Origin: Sinohyriopsis cumingii
Taxonomy: Eukaryota; Mollusca; Bivalvia; Unionida; Unionidae
Reading direction: 5' to 3'
DNA: 64,000 nucleotides
Assembly (NCBI GenBank): GCA_028554795.2
Contig: CM068838.1
Coordinates: 129,615,428-129,679,427, forward strand
Below the pieces are notes generated by a model, which was given only the letters and a program-made list of their open reading frames with translations, did no database searches and was not told the origin of the DNA. How positions within the stretch are numbered: position 1 is the stretch's first letter; each line of letters begins with the position of its first letter. Position numbers and translations under genes: made by a program. Shown here in pieces: positions 47,501 through 59,586 of this stretch.

Positions 47501-48710
47501 TTTCTGCAAGCTGGAGATTTATGGCTGACTACCTGACATATATGTCAGTAGAGTTCTTAAAATTGGTGTCTAGGTTATGTTCTGATTGTTGGAGATACAT
47601 CTATTAAAACCATGTTGAACATACAGCCAATTTGTATGATTTTTTTCTCCATACTTAATTTTGCCCAGTGCTGTTGATATCTGTAATTATACTCTTACAC
47701 ACCACACATTTAATCCTACCTATTGTAGCTGATGCCTGTAATTAGTGAGACTCAAACCCCCCTGCCCTTATTTAATCCAGTCCACTGCTGTTTGATATCT
47801 GGGATTTGAGACAGCAAAACAATAGCATACTCAAATTAAATCAGTCTTGAAGTGTCATGCCAATTTTACTTTCAAGTGGCTATGAATTAATTTCAGTGCC
47901 AGAGAAACGATAAGAATGATTTACTGCAAGGAATAGATCATTCACTTGATCAAGCTCACAAAAAGGTTAATTCTGAGGTCAGCTGTAAGTAAAACAGACT
48001 GTATGTCAGGCAGTTAAGATGGTGCCAATTAGTTTGATGCATGTCAGTGTTCGATATCTGAAGTGCAAAACATTTGTTAATGATGAATCTCAAGTCTGAA
48101 TAAGAAAACAGATGGATTATTATTACTTCACCAAGGTGAAAAACTCCAAAGAGTCACTCAAATCTGTGGAAAAGCTGTCTGTATTTATAAGGCCTCATAA
48201 AACTGCATATTAGGCATACTAGCAACTGACCCCTCTATCCTATGAGTCGGTTTTAATTTGGTGAAAAAAGTGATTCCCACTCCAATACAAGTGTAAACTT
48301 TCAATAAATTCCTACTGGTAGTTTCTGCATTACAGAGTTTAGATGAGTCTGTGACAAAATATGTATGCATGCATCTATTTGGGCTTAATGGCATATCATC
48401 ACAGTAATGGCTATATGGTGCAGATTAAAGGCCAAGTTCTAAAAAATGTAAATATAAAGAACTGAAACAAAAAACCCAAACAAGTAAAAGAACCCTTCCT
48501 AATAATATCAACATGAAGTACTACAAAATAAAATATAAAACTTTTAAAAGTTAAAGATATTAAAATTCTGTAAACTGTAAAGAAACTAAAAGATAAAGTT
48601 AACATTTTTAAAAGATAGATTCATATTATTTTTATTTTATATAAACCATACTCCCACAACAAGAATACCATAAATGGCATGTTATATGCCTGCCACATGT
48701 TTGATAGACA
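44510..48710. other. intron, no exon or element with clear limits
   Basis: Intronic DNA of the minus-strand gene. 46460-47330 is richer in G and C than its surroundings and may be an old coding relic: one minus frame gives SSSDDDFIQPLLANDSDDDH near 46400-46480. I could not assign a family. 47640-47830 contains two copies of a CAGT(C)CACTGCTG-TTGATATCTG motif. Confidence 0.4.
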
Positions 48711-48929
48711 CTAGATGGTGACTGTTGATTTTGGAGATTATTGCCCAATGGGTCTCAATGACTTGGACCTTTGGTCAAGGTATGGATCTCAATGACCTGG
48801 ACCTTTGGTCAAGGTATACAGTCTTTAGCTAAACTTACTGTACAGAAGCCACATGTAAAGTGCACACCATCAGCAAACTCTGGTTATGGTACATGTTCCA
48901 GTAGTAGAGTTATTATGTAAAATCATTTT

Positions 48930-49152
48930 TCTTCTCCAAGTTAAAGTGACAATGACTTTTTACTTTTTGACATCAGAATCAAAAGGCTTCTTTCTTACTT
49001 AACATGTAATTCAGCAACAAACTATGATAATGGTACAGTTTGAAAACTTAAATTTTTGTGCAAAAACCAAGTGTCTTCAATCAGTCAATGTGGCCTTGAC
49101 TGCTGACCGTTTGATCCCCAAATCAAAAGGATTATAGATAGGTCCAGCTCTA

Positions 49153-49216
<64 letters not shown>

Positions 49217-49360
49217 AAGGTTACTGTACAGAAACAATTTTTGTTTATTTAGTCACAGAGAACCTGACCATTGATCTTTTGCCCCTAAGTTAACAAGCTT
49301 CATCCTTGCCCTATGTGCAAACCAACCAAAATGTCATGTCTAGGTCGGTAATTAAAGGTG
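48930..49360. repeat. diverged 130-bp-type repeats around a (TA)n tract
   Basis: Three units share the motif order of the array at 35540-37010 (GACCTTGACT, CCCAAATCAAAAGG, CCTATGTGCAAACCAACCAA). A (TA)n tract of about 30 dinucleotides at 49155-49214 splits them. Confidence 0.55.
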
Positions 49361-49817
49361 TCTGTCAAGGGCTGATGTCCTGAAATTACTACTTCTAAGT
49401 GCTATGGAATTTTCTTTGCCAGTTTTTACACAACAACTGCATCTCATGCATTTCTAGCCATGGTCAAAAAAATTTCCAATCTGAAATAAAAGAGTAATAT
49501 TTTTTTCTTGATGTTGGTTGGACCTTCAGTTGCAGCACTGCCATCTGATGTGTAGGATTAGTGAGAATTTCTTTGTTCTGTGTCACTGTGGCTACTAACA
49601 GAAATATCTGCACTCTGTTAGAAGAAGCATTATTGCTAAAATAATGGAAAAGTGTCAGCTTTAACAGGTGTTGCCATTTAACACATTGTCCCATCAAGCT
49701 AGCCTCATCATGAAATGTGTTCTCCTGACTTTTTTTTTACAAACCAATCTGAATTGAGTATCTGACACATATGAAATATGTGATATAATTCACAACTTCA
49801 CTGTTTGTTGGCATCCT

Positions 49818-50547
49818 TTAGTCTCGAGAGACAATGGAACTGAGCCCATGTAAGGTGTCCCAGTTGGTGGTTGTGCAGCGTCTGCTGTGGCTATGTAGTC
49901 CAATGCGGGAGTGGCAGTCCCTGCTGCACTTGAAGGTTGCATCAGGTGTTGGTTGGAGCTGCTTCTTCTTCCTCTGTGATTGTCTTTCATCAGCTAGCAA
50001 GCGTTGCTTGTCCTCTCCGGCTTTCAGACCAGTGATCAGAGCATGTCGCCAGCTTGATCTGTCTAGAGCGAGCTCTTCCCAGGTGTTGACATCGATATCA
50101 AGGGCTTTCATGTCGTCCTTGAAGTGGAGATGTGGCCGTCCGATCGACCTTTTGCCAGAGGCGAGTTCCGAATAAAGAATGTCTTTGGGGATCCGTCCGT
50201 CCTCCATCCGATGTACATGGCCCAGCCATTTGATGCGGCATTGGCGGAGCAGTGTGATCATGCTGTTACTCGATCGCTCCAGGTGATCCCGAGTATGCGT
50301 CAGAGGCATCGCATGTGAAAGGCGCTCAGTCTTTTCTCTTGTGAGGCATACAGAGTCCAGGTTTCACTGGCGTACATCAGAGTACTTAGCACACATGCAT
50401 GGTACACGGTGATCTTAGTGTTCATGGTCAGCATGCTGTTGTTCAACACTCTCTGTGACAGCCTGGAGAGAGTTATTGATGCCTGTCTGATCCGCTTGTT
50501 GAGCTCAGCATCGAGCGAGAGGTTGTTGGTGATGGTAGAGCCGAGGT
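49818..50547 (-). pseudogene. outer LINE: C-terminal part of the RT polyprotein
   Basis: It continues the frame broken at the insertion: YLGSTITNNLSLDAELNKRI, then AFHMRCL and a TGA at 50302-50300 where a CGA (Arg) is expected. A small deletion near 50262 shifts frame. After that it reads CRIKWLGHVHRMEDGRIPKD, GRPHLHFKDDMKALDID and a Gln/Lys-rich tail ending at 49818. It is the thumb and C-terminal domain typical of this LINE type. Confidence 0.8.
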
Positions 50548-50560
50548 ACATGAACTGACT
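50548..50560. repeat. target-site duplication, left copy
   Basis: ACATGAACTGACT, identical to 56314-56326. It splits the outer LINE between the codons for QFM and YLGS. The first bases of the inserted element's (GATT)n tail follow, so the exact border is ambiguous by a few bases. Confidence 0.85.
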
Positions 50561-50855
50561 GATTGATTGATTGATTCTATTTTTAATGGCTCATCAGCAC
50601 TGTAAGGCTATTTAGCACCAAACAAAATGTTATATGTATAGTCTTTTAAAATTATAAAAAGTCTCATATCGACCAGCGATATAAAAAAACAAATAGTTGA
50701 TATTAAAACGGTAGGATGGTAACGGTGCAAAATAAAGCTTCCCGATCAACAGGGGATGTACATGTTGTCTGTTAATGAAAAATGATGAAAAGGTATTAAA
50801 AAGGGACGGCATATATATATATTGCATAAAACTGCACAAGGTGATAGGATAAAAG

Positions 50856-53800
50856 TTAGAGCTTAGAGTAAATATTCACTGCTTTCAAGAACTCTACAAT
50901 ACGACTCATGTTTATAGTGTCAAAAAGTTTCTTCATATCATGCACATTGTAATAATGATCACGCATAGGTTGCAGGTCAAAACACTCTATCATAAAGTGC
51001 GTAACAGTGAATGGTTCATTGCAAGAAACGCACTCCGGTGGGTCTTCACCTTTTAGTATGTGGGAGTGTGTGATATAAGTATGACCAATTCATATTCTTG
51101 CAATGACTATCTCCTCCCTATGCATGGTTCTGTAAGAAGGAGTCCATTCTCCTAGAGTTGGCTTGATTGCATGAAGTTTGTTATTCAATGCATCATTACA
51201 TGATGCCTGCCACTTCTGACATAGGGACTTTCTGACACTAGGTTTAAAATCAGTATACGGTATTTTAAAATCAGATGGTTCTTGAATAAGGGCCATTTTA
51301 GCAGCGCGATCGGCTTTTTCGTTACCTTTAATACCAATAAGGCTAGGTAACCAACAGTATATTATATTGTGGGAGACACTCAGCTCGGTATTTTTGACTA
51401 GTATGTTTTTCAATAATGGATTCTCCAGTTTTCTATTGTGTAGTGACTGGAGTACTGATAGTGAGTCAGAGAAGATGATACTGTTTAAAATACTTTTCTT
51501 TTCTATATGTTGCAGAGCACGGTCTATTGCTCTGATTTCGGCTGTAAAAATTGATGTTCCATTTGGTAAACGAACTTGTGTTGTGTGATTTCCACAAACA
51601 AAGGCTGCAGCAGCCTTTTCCTCATCCTTTGATCCATCGGTGTAAATTCTTGTGTAGTTTTTAAATTCGGTGAGGAGTTCATGGTAAGAGTTGTGGAAGA
51701 CAGAAGGGTTTGTTTCAGATTTTTTTCCATCGTGTAGCGTAAAAAGTACTTTTGGTTGTTTAAGTAGCCAGAGTGGTGTTTCGGAGATGGACGTTTTCTG
51801 AATTTTAGAAAGATCTAGTTTTGTACTGTCAAGGCTGGATGATATTCTAATGCCAAAGGAAGGTATGGCGTTTGGTTTGTTTTCGTATAAGCTTTTGTAT
51901 TTGGGTTGAAAAACAGCCGAAAAAGCAGGATTTAGAGGGTTTGATTTTAATTTGAGAGCATACTGTGCGGAAAGCATTTCTCTACGGTGCGATAATAGTG
52001 ATTAGTTCGCTTCAGCTAGTAGGCTTTCACACAGGGATGTTTTAAATGCTCCCAGAGCCAGTCTTATTCCCTGATGATGAATTGGATCAAGCATCTGAAG
52101 ATATGACTTTCGGGCTGAACCATACATAATGCAACCATAGTCCAGTTTGGAACAAATAAACGTTCTATATAAATTGAGGATGACTTTTCTATCAGCACCC
52201 CAGTCAGTGTGCGCTACTACTTTAAGTAGGTTAAATGCTTTTAAGCATTTAGCTTTCAAGTTCTTTAGGTCTGGAATAAAAGTCAGTTTTCTGTCAAAGA
52301 TAATACCTAAAAACTTTGTTTCCTCAACAACTGGAATAGATGTTCGGTCCAGAGTGAGGTTAGGTTCGTCATGATGTCTTCACAACTGACAGAAATGCAA
52401 ATATACTGTTTTGGATTTAGAGAATTTGAAACCGTTTGCATTGGCCCAATTTTGAATCTTGTTTATATTTTGCTGCAGTTGTCTTTCAATTGTGTGCATG
52501 TGCTTTGATCGATAACATATTAGAAAATCATCACCGTATAACAAGCAATCCACACCAGGAGCCAAACACTTGGTGATGCTATTAATTTTGATGTTAAAGA
52601 GCATCACAGATAAAATACTGCCCTGGGGCACACCCATCTCTTGCTCGTGCAGATCTGAGAGGGTAGAGCCCACTCGTACTTTGAATTCTCTGTCTGAGAG
52701 AAAGTTTGATATGAAATAGGGCAGACGGCCTTTTAGATCTAGATCGTGCAGGTCATTTAGTATCCCGTACTTCCATGTCGTGTCATAGGCCTTTTCTAAA
52801 TCAAAGAAAACCGGTACTAAATGTTCTTTCTTGATAAATGCATCACGGATAAATGTTTCCACTCTAACCAGATGATCATTGGCGCTGCAGCCATATCGAA
52901 AGCCACTTTGGAAAGAAGATATTAAATTGTTAGTTTCCAAGTACCAGGCAAGCCGAGAATTGATCATTCGTTCCATTGTTTTGCACACACAGCTGGTGAG
53001 TGCCATAGGTCAGTAGCTGTTGGGATCTTCGCTATCTTTACCGGGTTTGGGAACAGGTATTACTGTTGCTTCTTTCCAGATTTTTGGTACATTACCAGTA
53101 ATCCATAAATCATTGAAGAGTTTCAAAAGAGATGTTAATGATGATTCTGGAAGGGGTTTCAAAAACTGGTAATGTATTTCGTCAGGCCCAGCGGATGTAT
53201 CATGGGCCTTATCTAAAGTCTCCCTAAGCTCCGATAGTGAGAACAGATGATTATAACTTTCCGAGTTGTTGGATGTGAATTTTAAACGGGACTTTTCTTT
53301 TTGAGTTTAAAGTTTTTGGAAGGCTTCTGAATAATTAGATGATGATGAATTTTTGGAGAAACTGTCAGCAAGAGCATTTGCAATGTCACGTTTTGAACTA
53401 AAATTGTTATTGTTCCGTGTCAGATGTCGGAGAGGGTTTTGTTTTCTCTTTCCGTTTATTTTGCGTATAGTGTCCCAAACCTTCTTAACAGAGGAACGAG
53501 AGTTTAAAGAGGAAATATATTTCTTCCATGATGCTCTTTTACTTTCTTTGATTGTGCGGCGCACTTTGGCCCGGACAATACGATATATATTTAAGTTTTC
53601 GGGCGGCAGATGATTATTAAATTTTTTCAATGCTTCTCGGCGTAGTCTAATGGCTTCCTTACATTCCTTAGTGACCCAAGGTTTTGGGGTTCTTTTACAA
53701 TTCAGCGAGGACTTGGGAATGGATTCTTCTGCAATCTCTATTAAAACAGATGTAAAATGCTGAATAGGGTTATTAACAATGAAAACTGTATCTGCATTCA

Positions 53801-54536
53801 GCCTAGTTTTACAGAGTGTTTCAAATTTAGTCCAGTCGGTCTTCTTTATATTCCATTGTGGAATTACGTCACCAATTGTAGAGTTAATATTTTCAAGAAA
53901 TATTGGAAAGTGATCACTGCTGTGAAGGTCATCAGCAACCTTCCATTCGTAGTCCAAAAGCAGCGAAGGAGAACAAATTGTCAAATCGATGCACGTGTAT
54001 GTACCCGTTCCTGGGTGTAAATATGTCGGTGTTTTGGTGTTATATAGACACAGATCGTGTCTAGAAATAAAGTCTTCAACTTTGTGACCTCTGTCACTTA
54101 TATGATTTGATCCCCATAAAATGTTATGGGCATTAAAGTCCCCGAGTAAAACAAATGGCGCAGGAAGCTGTTGAACAAGGTCGTCTAATTCGTTTGGTAC
54201 TAGGTTAATGTTTGGTGGTAAGTAAATAAAGCAAAATGTAATCACTCGATGAAGAGTGACGCTTACAGCAATGGCTTGTAAATTTGTGTTTAAAGGGATG
54301 ACGCTATGAGGGGCTCTGTTGTTCACAATAACAGAGACTCCTCCTGAGGCCCTGTCAACATTTTAAGAGTAGTTGTTAAACAGGGAGTAGTTTTTAAGTG
54401 TGATGTTATCCATATTTTTCAAAAATGTTTCCTGAAGACATAATACTGCAGGATCATGTTCGTTTAAAAGCAGAAGAATATCATGGTAGTTGGCTTTAAG
54501 TCCTCTACAGTTCCATTGTAAAATGGTGTTCTTCAT
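50856..54536 (-). pseudogene. inner LINE ORF2: endonuclease, reverse transcriptase, RNase H
   Basis: One continuous frame of 1227 codons starting ATG at 54536 (MKNTILQWNCRGLK, the APE start). It has LLGDFNAHNILWGS and SSDHFPIF (endonuclease), YDTTWKYGIL, GVPQGSILSVMLFNI and LLYGDDFLICY (RT; the catalytic DD is kept), YTDGSK, TAEIRAI and SDSLSVL (RNase H). A cysteine-rich end follows before TAA at 50858-50856. Six in-frame stops interrupt it, at 54363, 53307, 53010, 52380, 52002 and 51090 (lower coordinate), with no frameshift. Three are TGA where CGA is expected. In the RNase H motif W.P.H.G..GNE.AD the His is Leu (WLPSLIGIKGNEKAD). The element was functional in length but is dead. Confidence 0.9.
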
Positions 54537-54598
54537 TACAAGTTTATATTGAAGATTCTGGAGCTAGGTAAGACCTTTCATGGAGGCAATCTGTTTGG

Positions 54599-55735
54599 TT
54601 ATTTATCTGGAGGAAGTACGGGGGTGTATTTTTTGTTGTTAGGTCTAGAGCCACCTTGAGGACATGGAGCAGATTCTTCTGCATCCATGTCCTCTAAGTC
54701 TCCAAACCTATTGTGCAGCTTTATGGGGTCATTAGACCCGTTTTGCTGCCTATTTGTTTGCGACTTTTTTTTACTGTTTGGTGATCTTGGTGGTGGAGTA
54801 TTGTTGAATGTTGTTTGCGTCGATGTTGAGTTTTTCTGGGGTTTGTAGTGTGGGATGTTCGAGTCAGAATGGGATTCAGGTGGGTTTGTTTGAGTTTGGG
54901 CGCCTTTCGTTGCTTTTTGGTTGCTCTTCACTACAGCTGAGAAGGATGGGCCAGGGAGTGATCTAGCTTGAACAAGCTTCCTGGCCTCTGGATAGGGGTT
55001 GTTGGACGTGTATTTAACCCTCTGGATTTCCTTCTCCTGTTTCCATGTGTCGCATTCCTTTGAATTAGCATGGTGTTCCTTGCCGCAGTTGATGCAATGC
55101 AGAGTGGCTTTGCACTCTTGTTCCCGATGAGAGGGGTCACCGCATCGGCCGCATATTTGGCTTCTAGAGCATCGGTCTTCATGATGGCCGTATTTTTGAC
55201 ATTTGTAGCATCGAAGGGGATTTGGTATGTATATCTCAACCTTAACTTGTAGGAATCCAACTTTGACCACTTTAGGCTTATTGAAGGTGAGTATAATAGT
55301 GTTGGTGTCCTGCAGATTGTTGTTTCGTTTGATACGAATTCTGCGGACTGCAGTGACACCTTCATTTTTTATCCCCTCGACGATTTCTTTGTCGCCGACT
55401 CCAGCTAGGTCACGGCAACGAATGACGCCTTTTGATGTATTAAGTGTAGAGTGGGCGAAACAGGTTACTGGAATATCGTGAAAGTTCTTAATTTTTTGGA
55501 TCTTTTCAGTATGTGCTTTACGCTCACACTCTACAAGCAGGCCGCCTGATTTTAGTTTTTTTTACACTTTTCGGCTTGCCGACTAATCCAAGTATAGTCT
55601 TTTCGACTATAAATGGCGATAGTGCAGCAAGTGGTTTAGACTCATCTTTCAATTGGATGACCATGAAGCGAGGAAAGGATTCCACACTACATGGCTCATC
55701 ATCTGACTCTGATCCAGTTTTGGTACGTTTATTTT
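54599..55735 (-). pseudogene. inner LINE ORF1: gag-like zinc-knuckle protein
   Basis: The nucleic-acid-binding ORF1 that packages LINE RNA. Three CCHC-type knuckles follow each other: CYKCQKYGHHEDRC, CGRCGDPSHREQEC and CINCGKEHHANSKEC. Before them is a domain with CFAHSTLNTSKGVIRCRDLA and RRIRIKRNN, and after them a Q/N/S/T-rich tail ending in TAA at 54601-54599. The N-terminal part (TGSESDDEPCSVESFPRFMV, KPLAALSPFI) is in a different frame, broken in the poly-T tract at about 55556-55564. No initiator ATG remains near 55735, where an A-rich run stands. Confidence 0.8.
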
Positions 55736-56313
55736 GGGTTTTTTTTTTAAGTTATCTGTGATGGCTTGAATAAAAATTCAGCACCCGTGCTCCCCACCCA
55801 CCAAAAAGCCCAACAAGGGGACACTTTTCAAGTGCCAGGGATACAGAGATGCCATACTCAGTTGATAAAATTACCTTTGATTGACCCTGAAGTCGCCAAT
55901 TTCTAAGGTCGGTAAAAGTACCTCCCGATTGACCCGTTAAGCCACCGCCTTCTAGGAAGTCTTCTAAGACTTAGGAAAGGCAAAGATAAAGGAAAAGGCT
56001 ATAGGGGCAACAGTGGTATCAAGAGAGATACAAGGAGAAAGATAAAGAAGGTGAGAGAGTAAATAAAGACTTCCAAGGGCTCGGCGTGACCAGCCGATTT
56101 GTCGGAACCGGGCCCATCCCGACCACCCGTCTAAGAGAAGTAGAGGCCAAAGTAGTGTATTGCATGGAAAGCCTCTGCTCAACTACCAGGATCCTTTCCT
56201 CCCCCGACACGGGACGCAACCCACAGCAAACAGGTTGCCTCTACTTAGTCACCTTTTACGACACGTAGCGAGGCACATCGGGCCAATTCTACGACCACGG
56301 ACCCGCAGGGGGA

Positions 56314-56326
56314 ACATGAACTGACT
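56314..56326. repeat. target-site duplication, right copy
   Basis: ACATGAACTGACT, identical to 50548-50560. Removing the inserted element and one copy joins QFM to YLGS in the outer reverse transcriptase without a frame change. Confidence 0.85.
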
Positions 56327-58585
56327 CACCACCTCAAGTTCGTAGTTGTTGATGATGATGCTTGGGGGGTCCGCGTCCTGAACCATCACATTTGTTTTCT
56401 TTAGGCTTATGGTTAACCCAAACTCATTGCATGCTTTAGCAAAGTGGGCCATCAGGCGCTGAAGCTCAGCTTCTGCGTGGGTGGCTAGAGCAGCATCGCC
56501 TGCGAAGAGCACGCCCCCGATGGTTACTTCACGCACTTTGCTCTTTGCCTTCAGTCGTGCCAGGTTGAACAGTTTGCCGTCTGATCGTGTGTGCAGGTAA
56601 ATCCCTTCTGTGGACGTCCCAAAGGCGTGCTTTAGCAGGACTGCGAAGAAGATGCCGAAGAGCGTGGGGGCAAGGACACAGCCCTGTTTAACTCCACTGC
56701 GGATGTCAAAGGGGTCGGATGTTGAGCCATCGTACTGCACTGTGCCTTTCATGTCATCGTGGAAGGACTGGATCATGCTTAGCAGCTTTGGAGGGCAACC
56801 AATTTTCGCCAGGATTGTGAAGAGTCTGTCTCTGCTGATTAGATCAAATGCCTTGGTGAGGTCTATAAAGGCCAGGAAGAGGGGCCTGTGTTGTTCTCTG
56901 CATTTTTCCTGCAGCTGCCTGACAGAGAAGATCATGTCGATTGTGGACCTCTCTGAGCAGAACCCGCACTGCGACTCTGGGTAAACTCTGTCAGCAAGTG
57001 TCTGCAATCTGCTCAGGATGACGCGTGCGAAAACTTTACCCACGATGCTGAGAAGTGATATGCCCCTGTAGTTGTTGCAGTCACTTCTGTCGCCCTTGTT
57101 CTTGTACAGGGTTATGATGTTAGCGTCTCTCATGTCCTAAGGCACTGCACCCTCGTCCCAGCACTGGCAAAGGAGGTCGAGCAGGTGTGTGAGCAGCACG
57201 CTACATCCGCAGTTGATGAGTTCTGCTGTGACACCATCCTGCCCTGGGGCTTTACCTAGGGACAGTTTCTCTAAGGCCTTCTTTAGTTTGTCTACAGTAG
57301 GTTTCTCGTACAGTTCGGCCAAGAGAGGTAGGTTTTCAATGGCGTTGAGGGCATCATTGGTCATGTGGTTCTCTTTGGAGTACAGTTCAGAGTAGTATTC
57401 CACCCAATGCTCCATCTGCTTGCCCTTGTTGTGGATGGTATCGCCTGTGGCAGACTTCAGTGGTGCTGTCAGATTCTTCATGGGACCTATTGCTTTCTTT
57501 ATGCCATCGTATTTGCCTCTGATGTTTCCAATATCTGCTGCTGACTGGATACTCTGACAGAGCTGAAGCCAGTATTCACTGGCACACTGCCGTGCTAATC
57601 TCTGCACTTTGCTTCTGGTAGACCTGTATGCCTGTAGTGTCTTCTGGCAGGGGGATCGCTTGTATTGCAGGTGAGCACTGCAACGCTCTTCTATGGCTGG
57701 CATGAGTGTGGCAGAGTTAGCCTCAAACCAGTCATTGTTCTTTGATTGCTTCTTACCAAAGATCCATGTGGCTGTGTTTTATACAGTCTCTCTGATGTGA
57801 TCCCATCTTTGTTTGGCACTGCCGTTGAGGGGTTCTGAGTCAAACGTCTTGGAAAGAGCATAGGTGAATTCCTCAGCCTTGTCTGGATATGATGTCTTGC
57901 TCACATCAATGCGTGGTTGACCCTCTTGCCTAGAGTGATGGATCTTCTTTGGCTGAAGCTTCATTTTGCAGCACACCAGCGAGTGGTCAGTGTCGCAGTC
58001 AGCACTGTGGAAGGTACGGGTAAGAAGCACACCCTTCATGGCTGACCGTCTTGTAATGATCAAGTCCAGCTGGTGCCAGTGTTTAGACTAGGGATGCCTC
58101 CAAGACACTTTGTGCTGTGGCTTTGTCTGAAAGAATGAATTGGTGATACTGAGTTCTTGGTACGAGCACATCTCTAGAAGGCGCTGCCCATTCTCATTCA
58201 TCTTCCCAAAGCCAAACTTGCCAAGACAGGAGGGCCAAGAGTCACGATCGGCACCCACCATAGCATTGAAGTCACCCAGCAAAATCAAGTTCTCTTCCTT
58301 GGGAATTTTGTCGATGAGCGAGTTTAACTCATCATAAAACTCATCCTTGGTATCTGTGGAGGATCTTAGGGCGGGAGCGTAAACGCTGATCAGGTTGACA
58401 GGCCCGTTTGTGGTGTGGAGGAGGAGGGATAACAGTCTTCCATTTCCTTGTTGGCAGGGTTCTATCATCCCCAGCAGAGTGTTCCTGATAGCAAATCCAA
58501 CACCAAACTCTCTGGCTTCATCTGCGCTCTTTCCTTGCCATAAGAATGTGTACTTCTTTTCTCTGAGGGACCCAGAATCTGGTAG
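56327..58585 (-). pseudogene. outer LINE: endonuclease and main reverse-transcriptase part
   Basis: One frame from about 58585 to the insertion. It has KYTFLWQGKSADEAREFGVG, then LILLGDFNAMVGAD (endonuclease), DCDTDHSLVCC (catalytic DH), LGKAPGQDGVTAEL, NNYRGISLLSIVGKVFAR, CGFCSERSTIDMIF, FIDLTKAFD, VKQGCVLAPTLF and LFAGDAALATH. The last is the FADD box, here FAGD: the first catalytic Asp is Gly (GGC for GAC). Stops interrupt it at about 58583, 58088, 57779 and 57137 (TAG for the expected Gln in AVPQDM). It encodes no active enzyme. Confidence 0.85.
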
Positions 58586-58609
58586 TCACTAGGACAATAA
58601 ATTCACTGA

Positions 58610-59035
58610 TAGTGAAATCGGGCCTTTTACATCAGAAACAAAATATATTTTAAAAAAACAGTACAATTCATCTGACAAAAAATGTGCACAATTCTTTTTA
58701 TTTTTGTGACTTTGCCTGCATAGAATTAAAAATGTTGTGGGATATCTGAGCATTTTGGGAGGATTTTCATGATTGCATTTCTCAGATGCTACCCTGGCAA
58801 GCCATCCACAAAGTGTGGTAACCGCTGATGGTGAAGAACTCAAGTTATTGTACTGAAACGAAATTGGTAAACAGACAGACTGACAACATTATAACATAAT
58901 ATGTCCCACTTTATGGCAGGCATATAACAAAGGAAAAAGAAATGTTGACATATGCTAATGAACTGAAATGAGAACCAAAATGTAATCCCATTAAAGAAAC
59001 TATTACTTCACAAACTACATAATTATCTTAATTAC
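58610..59035. other. intron, old repeat sequence
   Basis: It contains GCCATCCACAAAGTGTGGTA and GTTATTGTACTGAAACGAAA at 58790-58865. These resemble parts of the 130-bp repeat family. No exon seen. Confidence 0.4.
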
Positions 59036-59586
59036 CTGAGCTTTTATTTTTACATCCTTCTCCTCATCTATTTCTTTTTTCTTAATCTCTGTAGGGCTCG
59101 ATACTGAGTCTGTCCCAGCTATGACAGTGTGATCCTTATCTTCAGTAACCAAGGTTGTGCTGACAAGACTGGTTGGGTCCAACCCTGAAACCATATCCAG
59201 GGGATTCAGATCCCCTGTCCCTAAATGAACAGTATCCCTATCCACAGCTGCATTCTGACGAGTAACAGAAACAGTGAGCTGACTATCTGTAGAAGGATCT
59301 GCATTGGCAGAAACCATCTGTGGGTGCTGTAACTGAGTCAATTTCCTTTGCTTCAAAGCTTCTTTCATTTGGTTTTCAAATGTCTGAAGATCATTATAGT
59401 CTTTTGAAATGACTTTCATGAAATAGAATGTAAACTTCAAGATGCTCATGTTTGCTTCTGATCCATCATTGGCAACAAGCAAATTAATTAATGGTTTAAT
59501 GATTTGCTGGTTTTCTTTCCATTTCATCAACTCGTCTCTGGCCTTCAAACCTTGTTCTCCTGCATCCTTCAAGCAATCTGGTAATG
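59036..59586 (-). CDS. module-repeat protein (unrecognised), exon 3
   Basis: The acceptor is TTATGTAG (AG at 59588-59587), entering in phase 1: the G ending exon 2 plus CA makes Ala. The donor GTAATT follows 59036 and leaves in phase 0. This is the longest exon, 183 codons. The first part is the module's second half: DAGEQGLKARDELMKWKENQ, QIIKPLINLLV, SILKFTFYFMKVIS. A coiled-coil-like stretch follows (LQTFENQMKEALKQRKLTQL). Then comes a long S/T/D-rich linker ending in a charged run (EIKKKEIDEEKDVKIKAQ). It carries no membrane segment or signal. The frame agrees with exon 2, which supports both. Confidence 0.8.

Larger units (their letters stand above)
50561..56313 (-). mobile_element. nearly full-length I/Nimb-like LINE with RNase H, inserted in the older LINE
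   Basis: A 5753-bp minus-strand element. Order: a 5' untranslated region (about 56313-55750) beginning CCCCCTGCGGGTCCGTGGTC, ORF1 with three zinc knuckles, ORF2 (endonuclease, reverse transcriptase, RNase H), a short 3' region and a tail that reads (GATT)n on the + strand at 50561-50576. The presence of RNase H and a CCHC ORF1 places it in the I superfamily in the broad sense. Identical 13-bp flanks (50548-50560, 56314-56326) mark the insertion. All ORFs are now disabled. Confidence 0.9.
49804..58601 (-). mobile_element. older APE-type LINE, interrupted by an inserted LINE
   Basis: A minus-strand non-LTR retrotransposon of about 3.0 kb once the 5766-bp insertion (with one target copy) is removed. 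Order from its 5' side: part of an apurinic endonuclease, linker, reverse transcriptase, and a C-terminal region with GHVHRMEDGRIPKDILYSEL. It is 5'-truncated, because the endonuclease lacks its N-terminus. Its 3' end lies near 49804, where the + strand reads GTTGGCATCCTTTAGTCTCG. TTCACTG occurs at both borders (49797-49803 and 58602-58608) and may be a short target duplication. I did not assign a clade. Confidence 0.8.

Noticed and set aside
49464-49697. Minus-strand ORF as the missing exon between 59036 and 35023
   Set aside because: Possible acceptors give either an early stop or the wrong phase. The C..H / LQY motif is absent.
53353-55761. Plus-strand ORFs over the inner LINE
   Set aside because: They are shadows of the minus-strand ORF1 and ORF2, which carry all the motifs.
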